Source: Pseudomaricurvus alkylphenolicus (GTDB taxonomy: Bacteria; Pseudomonadota; Gammaproteobacteria; Pseudomonadales; Cellvibrionaceae). From it: a DNA stretch of 64,000 nt. Shown one piece after another: positions 35,136 through 42,016 of this stretch. The notes beneath the pieces were generated by a model that ran no database searches, had not been told where the DNA came from, and saw only the letters and a list, made by a program, of their open reading frames with translations. Within the stretch, counting starts at the first letter, position 1. Each line of letters starts with the position of its first letter. Location: positions 496,001-560,000 of the forward strand of contig NZ_JAAQPI010000003.1 in NCBI RefSeq assembly GCF_011683955.1, read 5' to 3'. The position numbers were made by a program, and so were the translations under genes.

Positions 35136-35753
35136 TCAACCGGCGTCAGGCAGCGGCTTTTCCATCAGCTGCCTGGCTTCGGCTTCGTCCAGCCCCAGCA
35201 GCCGTAAAAAATAGGTCACAAAGGTGTCCGCCTGCTCTGTGGTCACGGCCCCGTCGGACAACCCGGACATTATGCCAATCACGGAACTGTCGAGAAACCG
35301 GCAAAATTCCTCAGCGCTGTCGATCTTGAAACGACCGGTTTCAATACCCCGATTGATATCCCGCTCACTGCGCGCTTCTATGCGATCACGGATCAGGTGA
35401 TTGGGAAACTGGCGAATGATATTCCAGCCCGCCTTGTCCTGAGCACTCCTGATGGTGAAACGATAGGAAACCAGGAACACCTCAGCGGGATCTTCCAGTT
35501 CACACACCAACTCATCCAGCGCGTGATCGTATTGAGTCAGATAGTCCTCTGCCATGCCCGCCAGCAAATCCTGCTTGGACTCAAAGTGATTGTAAAATGT
35601 GCCCAAGCCTACGTCAGCGGCCTCGGTAATATCGACAATGCTGATGTCTTCAATGCTCTGCTCGCTGCACAGCGCTGCGGCCGCCTCCAGCAGTTTTTTG
35701 CGGGTCCTTGCCTTGCGCCTTGCGCCACGATCCATTTTTTCCGCTTCCGCCAT
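35136..35753 (-). CDS. TetR/AcrR family transcriptional regulator
   Basis: 205 residues from ATG 35753 (an upstream TTG at 35792 and a Met at 35735 are alternatives). The N-terminal helix-turn-helix reads ISIVDITEAADVGLGTFYNH with the usual following FESKQDLLAGMAEDYL. The helical ligand-binding domain fills the rest. It is divergent from the dioxygenase, and one TGAAy-type motif lies between them. It is the only regulator in the 28.5-38.1 kb cluster, so it is the best candidate to bind all three motifs. Confidence 0.92.
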   Translation of the reverse strand: MAEAEKMDRGARRKARTRKKLLEAAAALCSEQSIEDISIVDITEAADVGLGTFYNHFESKQDLLAGMAEDYLTQYDHALDELVCELEDPAEVFLVSYRFTIRSAQDKAGWNIIRQFPNHLIRDRIEARSERDINRGIETGRFKIDSAEEFCRFLDSSVIGIMSGLSDGAVTTEQADTFVTYFLRLLGLDEAEARQLMEKPLPDAG

Positions 35754-35878
35754 AACGTCTCTATACCTTGATTCTGCCGGGCTTGTTGCCAAAGTCGGGC
35801 ATTTTAGCAGTTAAATCCTCCATTCACACCTGAATCTGGCTCACTCTCACCCCCGCCAACGCTTAACTCTTTTTAATT

Positions 35879-35891
35879 GTAATATGGTTCA
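35879..35891. promoter_or_regulatory. Putative TetR-type operator, copy 3
   Basis: On the minus strand the site reads TGAACCATATTAC, a TGAAC-N3-ATTAC relative of copies 1 and 2 with a weaker right half. It is 53 bases before the dioxygenase ATG and 125 bases before the TetR start, so it could serve both autoregulation and pathway control. Confidence 0.5.
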
Positions 35892-35944
35892 CTTTTGAAT
35901 AAATATACAATAGACTATTGAAAAGCTGACAAGGGGCCGCACCT

Positions 35945-37051
35945 ATGACCATTGCCGTAACTCCCGATACCCTCTCCACCAACGAATTCAAGTCCTGCTG
36001 CCAAGTCCGCGAACGCAGCCCCGACCCATTGATAAAAGCCCAGGGGCTGGCCTATGTGGTGTTGCAGCGGCCCGATCTGGATCGCGCAGCAGACTTTTTT
36101 ACCAGTTTTGGCTTGTTGACCTCCCACCGCACCAGTCAGCGAATTCTGATGCGAGGACGCACCAGCGAGCATCACATTCTGGTGCTGGAAAAAGGGCCCG
36201 CACGCTACGCCCGCATGGGTCTCTATGCTGAACGCGAGAGCCTGGATACTCTCTCCACCAAACTGGGGTTGCCCGTTGAAAAGCACGACCCGGAGCTGGG
36301 AGGGGAATATGTCACCCTGACCGATCCGGCCGGTCTGACCATCGAAGTCAACGCCGGACTGCGCAGTCTGCCCGATATCGAAAAACCTGCCGCCAACCCC
36401 TGGAATTTGTCTGATCACAAACCCCGTATTAATCGCACAGTACGCAAACAAGTGGCGCCAGTGCAGGTACATAAACTCGGCCATACGGTCCACAGTGTCA
36501 GCGACATCAAAGGCACCATCGAGTGGTACCAGGACACCCTGGGAATGATTGTTTCTGACTTCCAGTTGCTGAATCAGGAAGAGATTCCCAGCGTCGCCTT
36601 TATGCGCTGCGATCGGGGAGATATTCCTGTGGATCACCACACCATTGCCCTCGGTCTGACCCCGGAATTGGGACACCTGCACACCGCCTTCGAACTCGAT
36701 TCAATGGAAGAGATTGCCATCGCCCAGGAGTGGTTGCAGAAACAGGATTACACCCATTCCTGGGGCATCGGCCGACACATTCTCGGCAGCCAGATCTTTG
36801 ACTACTGGCGGGATCCCGATGGCGACCTGTTCGAGCACTATGCCGATGGTGATTTGTTCGACAGTTCGGTGGCCACCGGATACCACCCCTTTCACAAAGA
36901 TGCCCAGCATCAGTGGGGGCCCCATATGAGCGCCGATTTCGCTGGCACCAATCACCCCTGGCGCATGCTTAAGAGTGTTGTCCGCCGGCTCTTTAATAAG
37001 GATGACTTGAACCTGGCGCGCATCAAAAAACTTAATAAAGCGCTGAACTGA
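35945..37051 (+). CDS. VOC-superfamily type I extradiol dioxygenase-like protein
   Basis: 368 residues with two vicinal-oxygen-chelate modules: the N-terminal one (about 30-135) lacks metal ligands, the C-terminal one (about 170-300) has His in KLGHTVHSV, His in GHLHTAFEL and Glu in DLFEHYADGD. This is the two-His-one-Glu iron set of type I extradiol enzymes that cleave catechols next to the diol. AAGGGG precedes the ATG. With the hydroxylase at 29507 and the FAH hydrolase 44 bases downstream it completes a meta-cleavage sequence. A glyoxalase-type role cannot be excluded. Confidence 0.87.
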   Translation: MTIAVTPDTLSTNEFKSCCQVRERSPDPLIKAQGLAYVVLQRPDLDRAADFFTSFGLLTSHRTSQRILMRGRTSEHHILVLEKGPARYARMGLYAERESLDTLSTKLGLPVEKHDPELGGEYVTLTDPAGLTIEVNAGLRSLPDIEKPAANPWNLSDHKPRINRTVRKQVAPVQVHKLGHTVHSVSDIKGTIEWYQDTLGMIVSDFQLLNQEEIPSVAFMRCDRGDIPVDHHTIALGLTPELGHLHTAFELDSMEEIAIAQEWLQKQDYTHSWGIGRHILGSQIFDYWRDPDGDLFEHYADGDLFDSSVATGYHPFHKDAQHQWGPHMSADFAGTNHPWRMLKSVVRRLFNKDDLNLARIKKLNKALN

Positions 37052-37095
37052 TATTGACTGCGCAGATTTAGATTGAATTTACCAAGAGGTGCACG

Positions 37096-38082
37096 ATGAT
37101 TTGTCACGTTGTCCACTACCGACTCCCCAACAGCGACACGCAAGGTGATTTCTGGGGAGTGCTGGAGAATGAAACCCTTTTCCCATTACAGGATACCTAT
37201 TGCTCAACCGCCGACTTTCTGAAACGCGGTCGTGAACAAGCTTATAACCGACTGCGACGGTTAAAGGGGGGTAACGACAAAGACGGCATTCCAGTCAACC
37301 AGGTGGAACTGCTGAGTCCGGTGACAAAGCCTTGTCGCGTATTGTGTCAGGGAGCCAACTACCGCCAGCATATGATTGAGTCGGGTATGAACCCTGACGC
37401 CAAGTCCTTCAATATGTTTTTCAACAAATCCTCCGCCAGCGTCTGTTCAGGCGATAGCGACGTGGTACGCCCCAATCACGTGCAGCTGTTGGATTACGAG
37501 GTGGAATTGGGATTGGTGATCGGCGCGGATACCGACACCAGTATGGAGATTAGCGATGACAATATTCACGAAGTCATTGCCGGTATTGTGATCGGCAACG
37601 ATATTTCCGCGCGGGATGTACAGGTACCGCAGATGCAGTTTTTCAAGGGCAAGAGCTACCGATCCTTCTGCCCCACCGGCCCTGTGTTATGTCTGATGGA
37701 AAAGGAAGATATGCACTACCTGCACAAACTCAATCTGGAATTGCGGGTCAACGGCGAGGTGCGCCAGCGTGACAACACCGCCAATCTGGTGTTCAAGCCC
37801 GCCGAATCCCTGTCCGAATTTACCCAGGTCAGCGATCTCAGCGTCGGGGATCTCGTACTGACGGGCACGCCCAGTGGCTGCGCCATGCAGATTCCATCGG
37901 CCTTTTTAGTCAAAGCACTGTCGCTACTGCCCGAAGCCACCAAGTGGAAACTGTTTGTCAAAGGCCAGAGCCGCAGTAAAAAGTATTTGCAGCCCGGCGA
38001 CACCATGAGTACCAGCATCCGCAGCCAGGATGGCAACATTAACCTGGGCACTCAGAACAACCGTGTGGTTGAAGCCGTTTAA
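37096..38082 (+). CDS. Fumarylacetoacetate hydrolase (FAH) family protein
   Basis: 328 residues. The FAH core starts near residue 75: PCRVLCQGANYRQHMIESG, then LDYEVELGLVIG with acidic metal ligands, IAGIVIGNDISARDVQ, and the closing LVLTGTPSGCAMQ. Family members hydrolyse or isomerise ring-cleavage products. Here it follows the dioxygenase with an AGAGGT site and is probably cotranscribed. It likely processes the hydroxymuconate-like product. The gene ends 66 bases from the convergent halogenase-like gene. Confidence 0.92.
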   Translation: MICHVVHYRLPNSDTQGDFWGVLENETLFPLQDTYCSTADFLKRGREQAYNRLRRLKGGNDKDGIPVNQVELLSPVTKPCRVLCQGANYRQHMIESGMNPDAKSFNMFFNKSSASVCSGDSDVVRPNHVQLLDYEVELGLVIGADTDTSMEISDDNIHEVIAGIVIGNDISARDVQVPQMQFFKGKSYRSFCPTGPVLCLMEKEDMHYLHKLNLELRVNGEVRQRDNTANLVFKPAESLSEFTQVSDLSVGDLVLTGTPSGCAMQIPSAFLVKALSLLPEATKWKLFVKGQSRSKKYLQPGDTMSTSIRSQDGNINLGTQNNRVVEAV

Positions 38083-38147
38083 CTTACACTCGATTTACTC
38101 TCTCTGCACGGGTGTCGGTCCCTACGACGGCGCCCCTTTTTTATCGA

Positions 38148-39650
38148 TCAATTCATCTGCGCCAGCCAGGCCGCGCGATGCGGATGAAACCGGTGCGCCA
38201 GGCTTTCACATAATTGCCGGGCCGCTTTGGCCGAACGGGTAAACTTGGCCTCGGCCACATTGTCAAATCGACCCATGCCGGAAAAAATGCAATACCAGGA
38301 AGGTCGCATATAAGCCTGAGAGGTTTTTTCCGCGGTCAGTGCCGCATCAAAATCTCTGCCTTCGTCCCACGCTGCCATAATACGCTGCAGACTCGGTGAC
38401 GATAATGCCTGCTCCCGGTTATCGGTCCAGTAGGTCGTATCAGCGCGACTGTTAAGGCGATAATGTAGTGACACATAGTCCTTCACGCCATCAAAGGATT
38501 TATTGACCTCCGCATTGAATTCATCGCGGTATTGATCGGTAAATTCGCCTTTTTCAAAGAAATCGATAAAGCGTTCGATGGTAAACTGAATCAATCCGAT
38601 CGCAGTGGCCTCCAAGGGTTCGATAAAGCCCTGGGACAAACCCGCTGCCACGCAGTTCTTTTGCCAGTGATTGTCCACGCGGCCAACCCGCATTTTCAGG
38701 TGTCGCGCCTCAATGCCCTCAGCTTCCGCCCCCAGCACTTTCCTGAGTTCGGCCTCGGCCTGCTCAGGCTGCAGATATTTTGAGGAGTATGCGTAACCAT
38801 TACCGTAACGGCTGGTCAGGGGAATCCGCCAGATCCAGCCGTGGCCCGCGGCTCGCGATACGGTTTCGGAAGGAATCGGCTGTTCCGGATTCAGCGGCGA
38901 TGGCATGGCCACAGCACTGTCGTTAAACAGGGTATCGGCGAAAGAGTGAAAAGGCTCTTGCAAGGTTTTGCCGATTAACAGCGACGCAAAGCCGCTGCAA
39001 TCAAAGAACCAGTCAGCCCCAAGTCGTCCATGTTGATGGGTTTGCAGGGCGGCCAGGGAACCATCTTGATTTTGTTCGACGTGTTTTACCGTGTCGATCA
39101 CATGACGAACTCCCCGCTCAAGGGCAAAACTTTTCAGAAAACTCGCCAACAACCCCGCATCAAAATGGTAGGCATAGTCGTGCTCAAAACCCAGATCTTC
39201 CAGGGGAATAGGGGCCTTTTTCTGCCGGGCCAACTCGGCCGCCACAAAGTAATCGTTGGGATGGCACGCAATCGACTTACCCCGCCGGCGCCTGTTGCAG
39301 TTAGTAAAGAAGTCCGCCGCCGGCTCAAGATCCAGGCGCGAAAAAAACGGATGGAAATAGGTTTCAAAACCCGGCTTGGTGGACCAGCCGGGAAAACTGA
39401 TGCCGCACTTGTAGGTGGCATTGCAGGCTGGCATCCAGTCCTTTTCCGCAATGCCCAGACGCGAGAAAAACTGACGCATGTAAGGTGTCGATCCTTCACC
39501 GACACCGATGGTGGCAATATCGCTGGATTCGATCAATGTAACCTGGGTTCGATGACTATCGTCTCCTCCCCAGGCGTGATTGAGCAGGCAGGCTGCCATC
39601 CAACCGGCGGTACCGCCCCCTACGACCACAATGTGATTCGGCTTCGACAT
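38148..39650 (-). CDS. Flavin-dependent tryptophan-halogenase-family protein
   Basis: 500 residues, the usual length. Motifs: FAD-binding GGGTAGW (11-17) and GVGEGSTP (49-56), the key Lys81 in TYKCGISFPGW (equivalent to Lys79 of PrnA), and the family mark WIWRIP (272-277). The active-site stretch reads EPLEATAIGL: the Glu347 is kept, but the Ser-Thr-Gly following it in PrnA is Ala-Thr-Ala here, in the region that binds chloride. So halogenation is likely but not certain. It is the last gene of the receptor-kinase-permease operon, 14 bases after the permease. No flavin reductase is nearby. The substrate is unknown. Confidence 0.88.
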   Translation of the reverse strand: MSKPNHIVVVGGGTAGWMAACLLNHAWGGDDSHRTQVTLIESSDIATIGVGEGSTPYMRQFFSRLGIAEKDWMPACNATYKCGISFPGWSTKPGFETYFHPFFSRLDLEPAADFFTNCNRRRRGKSIACHPNDYFVAAELARQKKAPIPLEDLGFEHDYAYHFDAGLLASFLKSFALERGVRHVIDTVKHVEQNQDGSLAALQTHQHGRLGADWFFDCSGFASLLIGKTLQEPFHSFADTLFNDSAVAMPSPLNPEQPIPSETVSRAAGHGWIWRIPLTSRYGNGYAYSSKYLQPEQAEAELRKVLGAEAEGIEARHLKMRVGRVDNHWQKNCVAAGLSQGFIEPLEATAIGLIQFTIERFIDFFEKGEFTDQYRDEFNAEVNKSFDGVKDYVSLHYRLNSRADTTYWTDNREQALSSPSLQRIMAAWDEGRDFDAALTAEKTSQAYMRPSWYCIFSGMGRFDNVAEAKFTRSAKAARQLCESLAHRFHPHRAAWLAQMN

Positions 39651-39664
39651 GACAACCTCCCGCC

Positions 39665-40987
39665 TTACTTGCCCCAGGCCTCCAGTTTATGACCCTTCAA
39701 GGCGTAATAAAGAATAAAGAGATAACAGGGAATCATCACCCAGTAAGCGCCCTGGGAATCACCACTGGCTTCAGCCAACGCTCCGTAAATAAACGGGAAA
39801 ATGGCTCCGCCGGAAATACCCATAATCAGCAGAGCGGAACCGGTACTGGTCAGGCTGCCCAGACCGGAGAGCGCCATGGGCCAGATGGCCGGCCATACCA
39901 GTGCGTTGGCAAAACCCAGCAGCGCCAGAAACAGTACCGCATTGGGAACAGCCGGAACACCAGTCCAGGCGAACAGCGCGTTCCAGAGTCCGAGGCTGTC
40001 GCCGCTGCTCGACATAATCAGCAAGGAGAAAAAAGCACCTAGCGTGGCTGAGGCCACCAGCGCCGTCTCCTGGCTGATCCAGCGCGGAATCACCAGCATA
40101 CCCACAATATAGCCCACCACCATAAAGGTCATGGTGTAGGAGGTCAGCTGGCCAAAGTTCTCAACGCCCATCTCTTTACCAAACAGGCCGATGGTGTCGC
40201 CGGCTATCACTTCCACACCCACATAGAAAAACAGTGCAACCACCCCCAATACCAAACGCGGGTGTTGCAGAATACGCGCGATACTGCCCTGCTCGGACTC
40301 ATCCTCTTCAAATTTCAGCTCGGGCAGAGGAGAAAAGTGCACCAATGCCGCCAGTGCCAGTAACATGGCAGCCATCAACAGATAGGGGATGACCAGTCGA
40401 GACGACAGTTCTGTCAGTTCCGCGGCACGTTGCGCGGCATCCAGACTGGCCAGACGCGTTTCCGTAAACTGAGACATATCGCTGAGAATAAAAGCGGTAA
40501 ACACCAGCGGCGCCACAACACCGGCGCCCTTGTTCATCAGCCCCATGATGCTGATGCGCACCGCGGCGGTTTCATGGGGACCAATATGGACAATATAAGG
40601 ATTGGACGCCGTCTGCAAAATCGTCAGCCCGGTACCGAGGATAAACAGCGCTATTAGAAATACCGAGAACATTCTGGCTTCCGCCGCGGGAATAAAGACC
40701 AGCGAACCCACGGCCATAATCACCAGCCCCAACATCATGCCTCGGCGGTAACCGGTACGTTTGAGGATAACCGACATGGGCAGTGCCATCACGGTATACG
40801 AAATATAAAACGCCATGGTCACCAGGTACGCCTGCATATGATTCAGTTCGCAGGCAATTTGCAGAAACGGAATCAGTGATCCGTTCAGCCAGGTCACAAA
40901 ACCAAAAATAAAGAACAGGGCTCCCACAATCATCATCGGCAGGTAACTGCTGCGTGTGTTTGCGGTTTGATTCATTACCGTATCCAT
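39665..40987 (-). CDS. nagP: NagP-like sugar:H+ symporter (MFS, FHS/fucose-permease type)
   Basis: About 440 residues from ATG 40987 (GAGG eight bases upstream; a Met at 41008 is possible). Twelve membrane helices; the opening ALFFIFGFVTWLNGSLIPFL is characteristic of the fucose permease group, to which the GlcNAc transporter NagP of Shewanella and Xanthomonas belongs. Its place after a GlcNAc kinase and a receptor gene supports GlcNAc as substrate. It brings free sugar into the cytoplasm, where the kinase would trap it. Confidence 0.9.
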   Translation of the reverse strand: MDTVMNQTANTRSSYLPMMIVGALFFIFGFVTWLNGSLIPFLQIACELNHMQAYLVTMAFYISYTVMALPMSVILKRTGYRRGMMLGLVIMAVGSLVFIPAAEARMFSVFLIALFILGTGLTILQTASNPYIVHIGPHETAAVRISIMGLMNKGAGVVAPLVFTAFILSDMSQFTETRLASLDAAQRAAELTELSSRLVIPYLLMAAMLLALAALVHFSPLPELKFEEDESEQGSIARILQHPRLVLGVVALFFYVGVEVIAGDTIGLFGKEMGVENFGQLTSYTMTFMVVGYIVGMLVIPRWISQETALVASATLGAFFSLLIMSSSGDSLGLWNALFAWTGVPAVPNAVLFLALLGFANALVWPAIWPMALSGLGSLTSTGSALLIMGISGGAIFPFIYGALAEASGDSQGAYWVMIPCYLFILYYALKGHKLEAWGK

Positions 40988-41034
40988 ATCCCAACCTCGT
41001 TTAAGCATAGCCGCAGTGGCGGTGTTTGTTGTGT

Positions 41035-41934
41035 TTATTCGACGGTGACCAGGGATTGCTCCCGGGCATAGTGTATGGCACCAATTTCCGGTTGCCCCAA
41101 TGGCGGTTCAATGCGGGCCACAATCTCGGCCGACATCCACTGTTGCATCAGGCCCGATAAACCTCCGATTACCGAAAAACGGGGAGGTTTTTCCAGCAGC
41201 AGCTTGCGCGCCAAAGCATCAAGATATGCCGCACCTTCACGGACAATCTCCAATGCTGCCGCATCGCCACGATCCGCCGCCTGCAAGACCAAAGACGCCA
41301 GGCGGCCAAAGTCCGATGAGGCGGAATGACTGAGCTTCTGCACAATATCCAGACCCGACACCCCATAGGTTTCCATAACCGCCTCACTCAACCGGGTTGC
41401 CGGTGCCAGGCCATCTTCGGCCAGTAACACCGCCTTAATGCCGCGCAGACCCAGCCAGGCACCGCTGCCTTTGTCACCCAACAGGAAACCGTGACCACCC
41501 AGCAGACAACTGCGGCCTTCAACACTGGCAAAACCACAAGAGCCGGTGCCAATCACCATAACCGCGCCGTCTTCACCGTGATGAGCGCCCAAACAGGCGG
41601 CGTGCAGATCCGTCATCAAATGCATCTGGGCAAACGGGTGCCGCCAGTCGTTCACCGCAGCGAACAGCGAGGGCAAATTAACACCTGCCAACGCCACGCC
41701 TGCCACCACTCGCTGCATATCGCCCTGCTTGAGACCGGCATCACTCAACGCTTGTCTGGCAGCGTCATCAATAGAGTTAAGTGCACGAGACATTCCATGT
41801 AGCGGGTTGGCTGGGCCCGACAACCCCACCCCCAGCACTTCGCCGGAAGCGGACACCAGGCTGGAACGACACTTGCTGCCGCCCCCGTCGATCCCCAGAT
41901 ATAACAGTTCATCTTTTACCGCAGCCATGGACAT
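41035..41934 (-). CDS. nagK: N-acetylglucosamine kinase (BadF/BadG/BcrA ATPase family)
   Basis: 299 residues. An actin-like ATPase fold with the phosphate loop LGIDGGGSKCRSSLV at the start, the second phosphate motif MVIGTGSCGF near residue 130, and LLGDKGSGAWLGLRGIKAVL. This is the eukaryote-like GlcNAc kinase group used in marine bacteria in place of a PTS. It makes GlcNAc-6-phosphate for NagA. The start at 41934 has GAGGG six bases before. It lies between the receptor and the permease in the same operon. Sugar specificity is inferred from context. Confidence 0.9.
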   Translation of the reverse strand: MSMAAVKDELLYLGIDGGGSKCRSSLVSASGEVLGVGLSGPANPLHGMSRALNSIDDAARQALSDAGLKQGDMQRVVAGVALAGVNLPSLFAAVNDWRHPFAQMHLMTDLHAACLGAHHGEDGAVMVIGTGSCGFASVEGRSCLLGGHGFLLGDKGSGAWLGLRGIKAVLLAEDGLAPATRLSEAVMETYGVSGLDIVQKLSHSASSDFGRLASLVLQAADRGDAAALEIVREGAAYLDALARKLLLEKPPRFSVIGGLSGLMQQWMSAEIVARIEPPLGQPEIGAIHYAREQSLVTVE

Positions 41935-42016
41935 GAATTACCCTCGTGAAACTTATTGTTGATTCGGTGGCGGTCATCCATGACCGCAAATGCATCCCTG
42001 TGCGAGAGAGGAAGTT

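Noticed and set aside
38083-38147. Possible terminator between the FAH and halogenase-like genes
   Set aside because: A T-run is present after GGCGCCCC, but the stem has several mismatches, so it is not called.
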